Below are positions 1 to 9,837 of a stretch of DNA of 64,000 bases, one piece after another. Location of the stretch: NCBI GenBank assembly GCA_956465555.1, contig OY101119.1, forward strand, positions 1,054,001 to 1,118,000. The letters are read 5' to 3'. A program made the position numbers and the translations under genes. Every line of letters starts with the position of its first letter. Position 1 is the stretch's first letter. Below the pieces are notes generated by a model. It was not told the origin of the DNA, made no database searches, and worked only from the letters and a program-made list of their open reading frames with translations. Source of the DNA: Nitzschia sp. pyKryTriq1. Its lineage: Eukaryota; Bacillariophyta; Bacillariophyceae; Bacillariales; Bacillariaceae.

Positions 1-2
1 TG

Positions 3-1004
3 ATGCTTCCGAAAGACTCGACGCATCTACAAAGTCGACTTCAAATCAACGAGATCATGACGCGACTTTCCTCCACCGGTTTCACTCACATCGGGTTGAC
101 CCATACAATTTATGGGAGGCCAAAACCCGTCGACGACAGGGCTACCAAGGCCATCCCATCAACTCTCTGGTCTACGAGTACAGAGCAAAAGGATGGATCG
201 GAACCTACGAAAAAGAAGAGAAAGACGACCCAAGAGTCTTCTTCTTCCAAAGAAATCGACCATCCAATCAAAGTGTTACGGAGGATTCATGCTGTTCTGG
301 AAAATCTCTCAGACGTGGGATCCTATTTAACCAACAGCTCGGATGCCGGCCTTCTCAACGAGTACGATTTGATCTCGGTAGCACCTCGTAATGAAACCAC
401 CTTCCAGTCGGTGTGTGCATCCGCTACAATGGTGGATATTGTGACCCTGGATTACAGTAGTGCACGAGGACTCAAGCTTCCTTATAGGATCAGATCGGCG
501 GACGTTCAAGCCGTCGTCGATCGGAAAGCAGCCTTCGAAATCAATTTTGCTCCTGCCTTGCTCAAATCCAAATTTCGCAAAGCGTTAGTCCAGACGTGCA
601 GAGAGCTCCAGACAGCCTCACTGGGAAAGAAACCGCTAGTCCTGTTTAGTTCGGGGGATCGCACGTACGAAGATTCAGATGTCGGTGTCATGGCGCTACG
701 AATGCCAGGTGATTTGAGTAACTTGCTTCAAGTCCTACTGCAATTCGATCCTACCACCGCCAACCGAGCTATTGGTCAAGCGGCACTAGATGTTCTCAGC
801 CGGGCTGAGGATAGGAGGTGGGGAAAGACCGATATTGTAGATGTCTCCATCGGTGCTCCGAAAAAAGTGCCGAACGAATTAAGAGAGTCCATTACTGTCG
901 AGCAAAAAGCCACGGGATCAAAACCTGGTTTGCCCGAGAAAGGAGACGACTCTTCAGAAGACGGCGATGACGGTAACGAGGATGGCTTCATCTCAATGTT
1001 TTGA
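3..1004 (+). CDS. RPP30: RNase P/MRP protein subunit p30 (RPP30), 5' end possibly cut
   Basis: This is a protein subunit of nuclear RNase P and RNase MRP, which trim the 5' leader of precursor tRNAs and process pre-rRNA. The family signature is a TIM-barrel fold; here I see the core YDLISVAPRNE, then DIVTLDY, LPYRIRSADVQAVVDRK and FEINFAPAL, followed by a late helix RAIGQAALDVLSRAEDRR, all in the order found in human RPP30 and archaeal Rpp30. The tail (residues ~300-333) is acidic and low in complexity, as is common for nuclear proteins. The first in-frame ATG is at base 3, so the true start may lie outside the window. No intron is needed. Its 3' end faces the aminotransferase gene across 37 bp. 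Confidence 0.85.
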   Translation: MLPKDSTHLQSRLQINEIMTRLSSTGFTHIGLTHTIYGRPKPVDDRATKAIPSTLWSTSTEQKDGSEPTKKKRKTTQESSSSKEIDHPIKVLRRIHAVLENLSDVGSYLTNSSDAGLLNEYDLISVAPRNETTFQSVCASATMVDIVTLDYSSARGLKLPYRIRSADVQAVVDRKAAFEINFAPALLKSKFRKALVQTCRELQTASLGKKPLVLFSSGDRTYEDSDVGVMALRMPGDLSNLLQVLLQFDPTTANRAIGQAALDVLSRAEDRRWGKTDIVDVSIGAPKKVPNELRESITVEQKATGSKPGLPEKGDDSSEDGDDGNEDGFISMF

Positions 1005-1041
1005 TTTTTTAATACTGACAGTCTATTAATTCATCGTTCGC

Positions 1042-2754
1042 TCAGCTTTGAGCGTCCGTTCCAGCGACTGCCACAGTGGCATTATGAGACGACTGGTTGG
1101 TTCCTATTTCTTTCATCTTTCGCAGAGCTTGAGCCGCCGCTTCAATAGTCTCATCAGTCTTGCAAAATGCTACGCGAATGAAGCTGTCGGAGGCCCCTTC
1201 CTCCGCCTTTTTCAGTGAGAAGAATGGGGACGATGGAATACATAGCAAACCGACTTCTTCTGCCATCCATTGGCATAAGGCCCAATCTTGCCGAGCGACG
1301 CCACCAGGAGCGGCCTCGTTGGCAGACATCACGTACTGTTCGGGGATCATGTCAGCGATTTCCTTACCAGCACGAGCAAAGATAAAGAAACCGCCACCTG
1401 GGGTCTTTTCGTAGTCTGGTACTGCAAAGCCAGCCCCCCTCAGTGCGCTTACTAGCAAGTCTCGCTTTCTTGTGTATTTGGCTTTCAAATAGCCGTAATA
1501 AGACTCGTATCCCTCGTATGGTTCATCGGCTCGAGAAAGCGACCGTGCCAGTGCTTCTTGTATGACTGTAGAAGCACAAAACTGAACGTACGGAAGTAAC
1601 TGATGAATGGGAGCTATGAGCCTCTTGGGGCCAATACACCAACCGGCTTGCCATCCCGTCGCTGAGAACGTTTTGCCTGCTGACGAAATCGTAATTGTTC
1701 TGTCCCACATGCCTGGCAACGAAGCAAAGTGAGTGTGACCGCGACAAAGGGACGATTCTCCTATCGTCGTTTCCTTCGGAGGTGAATGCACTATGTATTT
1801 GTAGACTTCATCCGATAGTACCACACAGTCAGGACCAGCCAGCTCCAGTGATTCAGCAATTGTTTCCATCTCGATTCGAGAAAAAATCTTTCCAGTGGGG
1901 TTGTGGGGAGAATTCAGAATGATCGCCTTGGTTCGTGGTGAAACTACCTTGAAAAGTTCCTCCTTGTCTAATTTCCAGTCGCCACCGCTTACAGCGCCGT
2001 CGACTTCCTCTTCGTACGGTTCGAATCGGAGCGGGACGTAAACAGGTTTGCCTCCAGCAAGTTTCACCTGATTGACATACAAGTCAAAAAAGGGTTCAAA
2101 TAGAACAACCTCGTCGCCTAAAAGCAGTCAAACAAAGATCGTCAGTCGTGATGAATCATCGCCTCCCGGGCCCAAGAAAATTCAAGTCCAAATACTTCAC
2201 TTACCCGGTTTGATCAAAGTCTGAAGACTCAAGTAAAGCGCTTGGCTCGCCCCAACTGTAACTGCGACTTCTTCCATTGGCTTGATTTCTTGTTTCAGAT
2301 GTATCGAATATCGTCTTGCTAGCTGCTGGACTAGATTTGGGTGCCCAGCTGGTCTAGTGTACTGGTGTGGAGACTGAGCCGAATCGAGTACTGCCTCCAC
2401 CAGACTGTCGACGGCGAATTTGGGAGGCAACCAGTCAGGAAACCCCTGGCCGAGGTTGATGGGATCGTATTCCTGTGCTATCCGCCCAAATTCTGTCCAC
2501 ACTGTCGGTGCCGAACTGATTCCAAGCCTCAGTGTTGCCTCGCCAGGGCTGAAAGTGATCCCCTCGCTTGCCACAGAATTTGAAGGTAGAGATGATTCTT
2601 CATTTTCGTCTCCAATCGTCTGGGGTAGACGAGATCTCTGAGAGGATTGACGAACTTGGGTTGGGACAAAGGCGTTTGTCGTCAGGCACGTCTGCAGAAA
2701 TAGAACTGCCAACAGAGATTTCGGAACTCGTTTATTTTCCCTTGTGGATTTCAT
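1042..2754 (-). CDS. Plastid-type class I/II aminotransferase (kynurenine/glutamine aminotransferase family)
   Basis: The gene has two exons, 2754-2205 and 2117-1042, around an 87-bp intron with GTAAGT donor and TTTTAG acceptor; joining them restores PGKGDEVVLFEP. It is a PLP-dependent fold-type I aminotransferase closest to kynurenine-oxoglutarate transaminase: INLGQGFPDW near the start, NSPHNPTGK, SDEVYKY, the PLP lysine in SSAGKTFSATGWQAGW, and the carboxylate-binding arginine in FIRVAFCKTDE. Starting at 2754 gives a hydrophobic leader ending TNAFVPTQV, an ASAFAP-like plastid signal. An in-frame ATG at 3012 would add 86 residues with no family match and would bury the signal, so I prefer 2754. 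The substrate is probably kynurenine, glutamine, methionine or an aromatic amino acid; sequence alone does not decide. Confidence 0.85.
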
Positions 2755-3513
2755 TTTGCTATTTTTCTTTTCCACCAATTTTCTATGAGAATGTTCATAC
2801 AATGCAGCAGAACAAATAAAATAAAGAGCTTTGAGATGCGGTGGGAGCAATTCCTTGGCGTTTGTTTTGTTCCATTGTTCGTCTGATGAAGACTGAAGAT
2901 GATGCGAGATGCGATGAGTGAGTCCAACTGTTGTCGTCATCCATCGTTGTTGTTGGGGAGGGTGTTTTTGTAGCCACGTAAGCGCGTTTTCGAATGGGAT
3001 TGCGTCAGTCACGAATCAACTATCATCACGACTGGAATAGTTCGAACCAGATCTGAAGATCTGCGATCGATTTAGTCGCTGATCTCAAAGATGCATGCTC
3101 GTCGTTGTCTCTATTACTACTTGTACTCTCAGAGAGTAGTCTAGCTAGTGGAGTGGTGTCTATTCGTACTTGTACTCATACTCTCCAGAGACATTACATT
3201 AAATATTTCCTAAACAAAGTAAAAGTTCTTGAGACACAAAATGATTGTAGGTGCAAATCAAGCGTGGTGGTGGTGTTGACCTGAGCTTCTTTCTGAGAAC
3301 CACATTTCAGTTTTTAATGCTGGTATAGAGGAATCTTCGAGGACCATAAGTTGGCATTATAGTATTTAAATTTTTTGTGTGAAAATGCAATGGAACTAAC
3401 TTTGAACCTGTGTCCTTCTCGGGATAGACCATTTTTGGCTGTTCCTCTCTCATGGATCAGAACAATGTAAATTCGCGGATGGTACTGAAACGGAAGAAAG
3501 CAAATCGACGCTA
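2755..3513. other. Intergenic region upstream of the aminotransferase
   Basis: No convincing gene is seen. The region must hold the aminotransferase promoter and 5' leader and the 3' end of the next minus-strand gene. Around 3119-3190 there is a short run of CTCTCAGAGAGTAG and TACTCTCCAGAG words, one of the AGAGTAG-type tracts that recur in other gaps of this window. Confidence 0.5.
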
Positions 3514-4077
3514 CTAGACAATCCCATCGCGATGAACCATTTCGTATTCTTCTTCATCTGGGTCCTGGGTGGATCTTGATTGACGATTCTGTAGTTGTTG
3601 TTCCGACGCCGGTTCCTCTTGCAAGGCAAGTTCGTCGATATCGGATCCATTGACGATTGGTGTTTGACTCCCATTATTATTACAAGACATTTCCACGGGA
3701 ATGCCTGTGAAAATCTCGGGGGCGTCCAAAGGTGGCTGCACAAGAAACACAGAACCAGCCGTGGCGTTCTTTGGAATTGTGACGCATATCAGCCGATCTT
3801 TCACAATTGGGCAGGCAACGAGAATCTCGTCCCCAGGGTCCTTTCCTTCAGGAACCACCACACTGATAAGTTGCTGCTGTTCGATCACCTTTCTGCTCAC
3901 GGCTTGTAGCGCGTTGCCCCCGGTTCGAAGGAACACTAGATCTTGGCCCAACGCCTGCTGTTGCAGAGGAATTCTTCGATTTGCGGGGTAGGTTTTCCAG
4001 TCGTCCACTCGAGCTCCTTCGGCCTCCACGTATTCTTCGTCGGTGCTTATCAATTTGTATTCAGTAATTGTTGCCAT
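3514..4077 (-). CDS. Hypothetical 187-residue acidic-tailed protein
   Basis: I do not recognise the family. The protein begins MATITEYKLIS, has no signal peptide or membrane segment, and is intronless. Its middle (residues ~70-120) carries two similar beta-strand units, VVVPEGKDPGDEILVACP and VTIPKNATAGSVFLVQPP, a pattern of the type VxxPxxxxxGxxxxVxxP that appears as repeats in many uncharacterised algal proteins. The last ~60 residues are acidic and rich in Gln and Ser (EEPASEQQLQNRQ, DPDEEEYEMV) and probably disordered. Its upstream side faces the EamA transporter across about 750 bp, so the two may share a divergent promoter. It is likely a real gene because the start has a good context (CCATGG on the plus strand) and the frame is clean. 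Confidence 0.55.
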   Translation of the reverse strand: MATITEYKLISTDEEYVEAEGARVDDWKTYPANRRIPLQQQALGQDLVFLRTGGNALQAVSRKVIEQQQLISVVVPEGKDPGDEILVACPIVKDRLICVTIPKNATAGSVFLVQPPLDAPEIFTGIPVEMSCNNNGSQTPIVNGSDIDELALQEEPASEQQLQNRQSRSTQDPDEEEYEMVHRDGIV

Positions 4078-4827
4078 GGTTCAAGTATTATTGTGACTAG
4101 AATCAGTTCGTGCTGTACTTCTTTCTTGGTGTTGTGGGACATGTCGCGATTGCATGCGTTCTGTTGTTGATCGCCTTGATCGCGTTGCTTTTCGGGTCGT
4201 GCTTGTGTGCTTCGCGTCATGTCAGATGCCGCGCGTTGCGGCCAAGCCTCAACGGCTATGTAGGTAAAAACGCGAAACCGAAGAGTGAGGAGTCAGTCGT
4301 CAGTCCTATGAGTCGTCGTCGTCAACTTTCGCTTTCTGTGGATGAAAAATCGCGCGGTTTGGGGTCTCTGCCCAAGCAACCAATCAGATCCCTGTCTTCG
4401 GCTACGGGTACAGTACGTACATACCTGTAGCGTACGTACGCGTACCGGTACCGGTATGTAGGCCGCGGCACGGCGGGGAGCGGGAAGAAAGGAGAAAACT
4501 TCTCAGCTTTTCTTTCCCCTTTCCATTTCGTGTGACGACACACCAGTGACCATCACATCTGAAATCTGAACAACAGTCCTCTTCAATCAGCAAGCACTCT
4601 GGCTTTGTGAATTGTAAATGCTTTCATCATCAGGCTCCTTTACTCGGGCTCTGACATGCACCATTGTCCATTACCCGCTACCGACCTTCTAAGAAGCAAC
4701 GCTATTTGTGACTTCAATATCACAACAGGAAGTCCTTGGCTCGCCACATTCACATCGATTTTTGGCCGGTGAATTCTCACTTTCTCACGTGTGAAATTGA
4801 TACAAAGGAAGCCCGTATTATTTCACA
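4078..4827. other. Divergent intergenic region with GTAC-rich tract
   Basis: This lies between two divergent genes and presumably holds both promoters. No gene is supported; the several open frames here are short, overlap each other and are made of basic low-complexity sequence. A GTAC-rich self-complementary tract lies at 4405-4462. Confidence 0.5.
4405..4462. repeat. GTAC-rich palindromic tract
   Basis: The tract contains tandem GTAC words, including CGTACGTACG and TACCGGTACCGGTA, which are self-complementary. The same words recur in at least nine other gaps between genes in this window. Confidence 0.7.
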
Positions 4828-6132
4828 ATGCACGAACGTCGACGATATGCCGCCGCCACAACCACAAATGTGGAAAACACTCCCATACGAGTAGCTGTTG
4901 CTCCGGCCACTGGATCCAAGTTCCCCCGCCGAATCCGCCGGAAAAGTAGTCGCTTGGGTGGAGCTCAGATCATGGAGCTAGGCTTGTGGTCTTCTCGTGC
5001 GTTGTTGCTGGTGGTGGCCGGCATGTATTCGACCAATTATGCCAGTGTCAAGTACTTGGAGACAATGTGCGTGCGCCCGCCTTGTGATCACGACCCGGCC
5101 GAAATTGCCTTTTGCCGATTTCTCGTGTCTGCCATGGTCTGTTTACCGATTTTGTGGGCCAATCGAAAGCAACTACCACTGATCAAAGCCGGTCTGGAAT
5201 GTGGACTTTCTGTGTCCATTAATTATATTTGTCAAGCAGAGGCACTAGAGTTCATTCCGGCAGGGAAGTGCTGTTTCATTGGCACTTTGACTGTCGCCAG
5301 TGTTCCTATTTTGAATGGGATTTTTCTGGGAAAACCCATCAAACCGATAAACCTCGTGAGCGCGGCCATTGCCTTGTTGGGGGTTGCAATTTTGGAAAAC
5401 CTCATCCCGACGGGTCTTGGTAAAGCGGACTCCATGGAGGCACCTTCTGGAGATGGAACAGGAGCTTTGCTATTTGGTTTGGGCAAGGGCGATTTGCTTG
5501 CCATGGGGCAACCAATAGGCTTTGGCTATTCTGTCATGAGAATTGACTACTACCTGGAAAAGTACTCTCACATGCCCAATCGAGTATTGACCATTACGGC
5601 TGCTCAATGTGTGGCCGTATGTGTACTCACATTTTTATGGGTCCTCTACGACAATGGAGGTACGGTCCCAGATATGTCGTACATGGTGGAACTACACCAT
5701 ATCATGGCCTTGGCCTGGACCGGAATCATTACCAGTGTCGGGGCCATTATCCTTCAGGGCACGGCGCTCCAAAAAGCCTCGGCCACAGATGCGGCACTTA
5801 TCTTTTGCACCGAGCCTATCATGGCGTCACTCTTTGCGGGATGGCTCTTGAACGAAACTCCAGCCGCATCGACCTATGTAGGAGGATTCGTCATTATTGT
5901 GGCTTGTGTCTTGGGCAGTCTTTCCGACGTTGGTGGTGGTCATGGGGAAGGAAGTTCCAATCAGAGAAAACTCAAGACGAAATCCAGCAATATTGTAAAT
6001 GATTCCCTCCTACCAACAAGAATGAATCCAATTTTTGAGAACAATGAAAAATCGAACACGAGTATACCGAGTTTGGCAGATGTCAGAGATTGCCCGTCAG
6101 CTTCTGGAACTCCCAGCAAAGCGGGACTATGA
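4828..6132 (+). CDS. EamA-domain (drug/metabolite transporter superfamily) membrane protein
   Basis: The 434-residue product is a polytopic membrane protein of the DMT superfamily with two EamA halves. About ten hydrophobic segments run from residue ~50 (LWSSRALLLVVAGMYSTNY) to ~380 (TYVGGFVIIVACVLGSL). Typical EamA features include the ANYxxxK-like start of helix 1, GKCCFIGTLTVASVPILNG before helix 5, and the second-half ALIFCTEPIMASLFAGWLLNE. The first 50 residues are basic and could be a targeting extension; the last ~50 are polar. Family members export or import small metabolites such as sugar phosphates, nucleotide sugars or amino acids; the substrate and membrane cannot be told here. 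It is intronless, and its 3' end faces the MPP6 gene across 130 bp. Confidence 0.8.
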   Translation: MHERRRYAAATTTNVENTPIRVAVAPATGSKFPRRIRRKSSRLGGAQIMELGLWSSRALLLVVAGMYSTNYASVKYLETMCVRPPCDHDPAEIAFCRFLVSAMVCLPILWANRKQLPLIKAGLECGLSVSINYICQAEALEFIPAGKCCFIGTLTVASVPILNGIFLGKPIKPINLVSAAIALLGVAILENLIPTGLGKADSMEAPSGDGTGALLFGLGKGDLLAMGQPIGFGYSVMRIDYYLEKYSHMPNRVLTITAAQCVAVCVLTFLWVLYDNGGTVPDMSYMVELHHIMALAWTGIITSVGAIILQGTALQKASATDAALIFCTEPIMASLFAGWLLNETPAASTYVGGFVIIVACVLGSLSDVGGGHGEGSSNQRKLKTKSSNIVNDSLLPTRMNPIFENNEKSNTSIPSLADVRDCPSASGTPSKAGL

Positions 6133-6262
6133 GAAGTACCATGGCGATACTTCATCCGCTATATTACATACATCGTAGATTAAAATCATTGAAAGCAGCA
6201 AAAAATGGTTTTGGATTCCAATCCTGTATCCTGTCTATATTATCCTCTCGTTAGCTAGGTAT

Positions 6263-6976
6263 CTACCGCCGTTGTCGTTTCGTCTTGGCCTTATCTCGGA
6301 GATTCCCTACTGGTCGAGACGAGTCCGATCGCTTCTTGACAATATCTTGATATCGCTGTATTAGCTCTTCATCAGAAACCTTGGCTTTTCTTGGTCGATC
6401 CGAGTGATCTTCCAACGATGCCTTGGATTCCTTCCACGCTTCTTCCATAGCACTATTGAAGCCCCCAAAGGACCGCCTTCCAATCAACGCGGCCTGCATT
6501 CCATACATGTCTACAGGAGTCGCTACTTGGTACTTTGAATTGCTAGTCGAATATGTAATGGGCTCATCGTCGACTTCCATGGCATCTCCTGAATGCTCTC
6601 TTCGATCATTCGTACCGGTAGAAGTAACCACAGGTGAAGTGGGTTGAGGTAGGGGCGAGGCGGCTGAAGTAGTCAGAGGTGCGATTCCAGGAGTGCTGCT
6701 GTCAGCTGGCGTTGTACTACTATCCATGGAAACCCGTGTCCTTTCGCGATCTTTTTCTTGCTGTCGCGTCTCTTCTTTTCGTTTCATAAACCTCATATTC
6801 ATGGTAGCACCAGACAATCGTTTGGGAGTCGTCGATTTGGATGATGATTCTTTGGGGGAGGATAGCATATTGCCCGTCCCCTCGAGTGGGGAGTTTGCCG
6901 CCTTGGACTTTTTGGACTGCTTATTATTCGGAGATTTCTTGCCGGAGTCCGGTGGAGCTGATCCAGGTTTCCACAT
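6263..6976 (-). CDS. MPHOSPH6: M-phase phosphoprotein 6 (MPP6)-like nuclear exosome cofactor
   Basis: Three short blocks in the right order identify this as MPP6, which docks the RNA helicase MTR4 on the nuclear exosome and helps 5.8S rRNA maturation. They are MNMRFMKRKEE (residues ~59-69, the N-terminal RMKFMQR block), YGMQAALIGRRSFGGFNSAMEE (~157-178, the GRxSFxGFNPxVE block) and KVSDEELIQRYQDIV (~199-213). The C-terminus is a basic KAKTKRQRR. It is 237 residues against about 160 in humans; the extra length is a disordered Ser/Pro/Thr-rich insert between the first two blocks and an N-terminal extension. No intron is needed. The blocks are short, so I am fairly but not fully sure. Confidence 0.72.
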   Translation of the reverse strand: MWKPGSAPPDSGKKSPNNKQSKKSKAANSPLEGTGNMLSSPKESSSKSTTPKRLSGATMNMRFMKRKEETRQQEKDRERTRVSMDSSTTPADSSTPGIAPLTTSAASPLPQPTSPVVTSTGTNDRREHSGDAMEVDDEPITYSTSNSKYQVATPVDMYGMQAALIGRRSFGGFNSAMEEAWKESKASLEDHSDRPRKAKVSDEELIQRYQDIVKKRSDSSRPVGNLRDKAKTKRQRR

Positions 6977-7556
6977 GGTCGATTGATTATTCGATACTTT
7001 GGATACTTGTGGGCTTGACTGACGAGGTAATCGGCAAGCCTTCAGAAATATTCTTCTCGTTTTGTCGCTTCGTTTCCACTTATTGTCCCTATAGCCTTTA
7101 TATCCAAGTTGACCGAAAGATGGACTATTCGCTCCTGTGCTTATACTGGAGGTGTGGTAAACGATCGAGGAAAAATGATGAGGCCTCCATCACCCCATGG
7201 TCGAAATTGAAATTCCAAAACCAAAACTACTCTAGAAAAATTGTCTTGGTTGGAGAAGAGAGCGCCCAAATTGATCCGTCTGTGCGGCTGACCATCGTTT
7301 TTGCCTCCTCCTGATCAGTGCAGTCGTTTTATTTCAACGACTCGACTCACTCGAGCACTAACAAAATCCAACACGCGGCACATCGCGCGCGCCGGACGTC
7401 GGATGGCATCACCAACAACGCGATCCTCGCGCGGCCGGCGGCCGGGGTCAAAAAATAATAACAAAACTCGCAAATAAGAGTCACAATTTTTGGTTCAACG
7501 CGTTGGAACAGATCTTAACTTTTTCTTCTTTGTGCAATTGTAAAACCACCGCAACC
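6977..7556. other. Divergent intergenic region (MPP6 / protease)
   Basis: No gene is supported between these two divergent genes. A CpG-rich stretch (7365-7445, with GCGCGCGCCGG and GCGCGGCCGGCGGCCGG) lies about 110-190 bp upstream of the protease start. Confidence 0.45.
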
Positions 7557-9445
7557 ATGCTCTTTCGAAACATTTCCCTCTATTTGTTGTTCTTGTCCAG
7601 CGCCGCTGCCGCTGGAAGCTTGCGTGCTCCGATGGAAGCGGAAGGCGAGGGTTGCCCGCACATGAAGCTTTTCAAGGCTTGGAGCGAGACCCACGGCAAA
7701 GAATATGGGTCAGATGAGGCCATCAAGGAGCGCATGAAGATCTGGTTGGAGAATGACAGTAAGTTCGAGTGATCTGGAGAGTGTCTCTCAAGTCGTTGGA
7801 GGACAAAAGCGGCAGAGAAACCCTTGAGATTCCAACCGCATCCTGATGGGTCAAGAGTCAAGAGGTCTCGTCGCAGAATACTGTAATTATTTCTCGCCTC
7901 CGATGAGTCGGATCCGTTGTGGTACTGGATCCACGTAGGCTTCTACGTGAAACGCCAGAATTCTGCTTCCGCGCGCTTGGACAGACGTCAGGATGTGTTC
8001 TTTTTCTTAATTTCCAACCTTCTCCCATGAATGCATCCATCTGACCCATCTTTTTCTTTCGCATTGGATCTATCTTGACGACTCTTGACGACTATAATAA
8101 CAGAACGCATTGAAGCTCACAACAACCAAGAGCCGAAGCCTTCTTACTTGTTGGGTCACAATGAATTCTCGGATATGACTCAGGAGGAGTTTCACCAGCA
8201 ATTCAACCTTGGTAAATTCAGCAACGCCGAATTTGCCAAGTTGTCGGCACAAGAGCGATTGAGTTCTAACTTTAAGACTATGGATGCTCGTCATTTGGTG
8301 GAAGATCGTCCCGCTGAGGTTAACTGGATTGCCTTGGGTGGTGTCACTCCTGTGAAAAATCAGGTGCGTACATTACGGAATTCCTTTTCTAATAACAGTG
8401 ACAATTCAGAAAACCTGAAATCTATGTTACCAACCGGCATTGAGCCTTGTAACAATTCTGACAATTCATTTCTTGCAACAATTCGAAAAATAGGGTGCCT
8501 GTGGATCCTGCTGGGCGTTTTCGACTACCGGAGCCTTGGAAGGTGCTTTGTTTATCAATACTGGAGAATTGGTGGCCTTGTCGGAGCAGAACTTGTTGGA
8601 TTGTGACCACAAGGATTTGGGTTGCAATGGTGGACTCATGGACAACGCGTTCAAGTTCGATGAGGTGCGAAAAAAATGAGATGCGCATTGGTTGTGCTAT
8701 GTGTATTCGTCCAGCAGCAGCAACACACTCACGATTTCCTCTCTTTACCCTCGCTCATCGTCGCTATACTTCTACTCCCACTGCTGATCACGGCGTACTT
8801 TCAGAAGTCGGGAGGTTTGTGTTCCGAGGAGGATTATCCTTACGAGGCCAAGCAAGGTGCCGTGTGCAATCCCACCTCGTGTGTGGATGTGCCCGGTTCC
8901 GAAGTCAGTACCTTTTACGACGTTCCCCCCAGTGATCCAGACGCACTCATGGCTGCCATTTCCATGCAACCCATTTCGATCGCCATCCAAGCCGATCAAT
9001 TTGCCTTCCAATTCTACAAGACCGGAGTTCTCACTGACGATTCTTGCGGAAGCAGGGGACAGATTGATCATGGTGTGTTGGCTGCTGGATATGGAACGGA
9101 TCCCGAGACCAACGAGCCTTATTGGCTTGTGAAGAACAGCTGGTAAGACATTATTGTGTGGGCAAGTTTCGAACAATGCTACATCCTCCCGCAGACAAGC
9201 TAATAAATGATTTTTCTTTTTCTCTTTATCGATTCTATCAGGGGCGAGACTTGGGGTGAAAATGGATACATCCGTATGTCGCGCAACAGTCAAAACGAAT
9301 GGGGCATGTGCGCTATTTTGGTAAGTCTGTCGCTGGCTCACGAAAAAACGTTTGATATCATGATGAGGATTGGGTTCTCACACAAAACAACAATGCTCAT
9401 TCTCTCCGACTTTAGAAAATGGCTTCCTACCCCGAGGTTCAGTAA
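7557..9445 (+). CDS. Papain-family cysteine protease (cathepsin L-like), six exons
   Basis: Exons are 7557-7758, 8104-8363, 8494-8664, 8805-9142, 9242-9320 and 9416-9445; every junction is GT-AG and the joined frame gives 359 residues. The product is a secreted or lysosomal endopeptidase precursor. It has a signal peptide ([14 protein letters not shown]), an I29 inhibitor prodomain (residues ~30-95, with [17 protein letters not shown] and [10 protein letters not shown]), then the C1A protease domain. The catalytic set is intact: oxyanion Gln in [14 protein letters not shown], the nucleophile Cys in the same motif, His in [11 protein letters not shown] and Asn in [18 protein letters not shown], typical of cathepsin L types, is present. 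Intron 1 is 345 bp, far longer than the window's usual 75-130 bp. The last exon encodes only nine residues. Confidence 0.92.
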
Positions 9446-9837
9446 ATTATATTGTGCTACACACAAACTTGCCACGCGGCCATAAAAACGTAAAACTACG
9501 GCAGCCATTCAATGGCTATCAATGGCCGACATGAATTAGAATTCGCTTTTGCTTTTCATTGTACGCGCACTGTAGTCTATGTCCACGGTCATTGCTCGTG
9601 ATGACAAGCAAAGATCTCGGCAATCTGCTGCCATGCATGTCCTCAGTATTTCTGGCCCACGCTTCCCAACGTAAAATGTTGTCACATCCACGATACACTC
9701 CATGCGACGATGTAGCGTAGCTTGACGATCCTTTCGAATTGCTCTAGTAGCACAGTAGACACAGCACGGCCTTCTTCTTGATCGAAACTCCTGTCGTCCA
9801 TTTCTTCTGGTTTTCTTTGCGGGAAGACTTCATTGTA
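9446..9837. other. Intergenic region after the protease
   Basis: It holds the protease 3' end and the promoter of the next plus-strand gene. I see no gene or clear repeat. Confidence 0.4.

Noticed and set aside
4322-4593. Minus-strand frames over the first GTAC tract
   Set aside because: Tyr/Arg/Val repeats come from GTAC words, not from protein coding.
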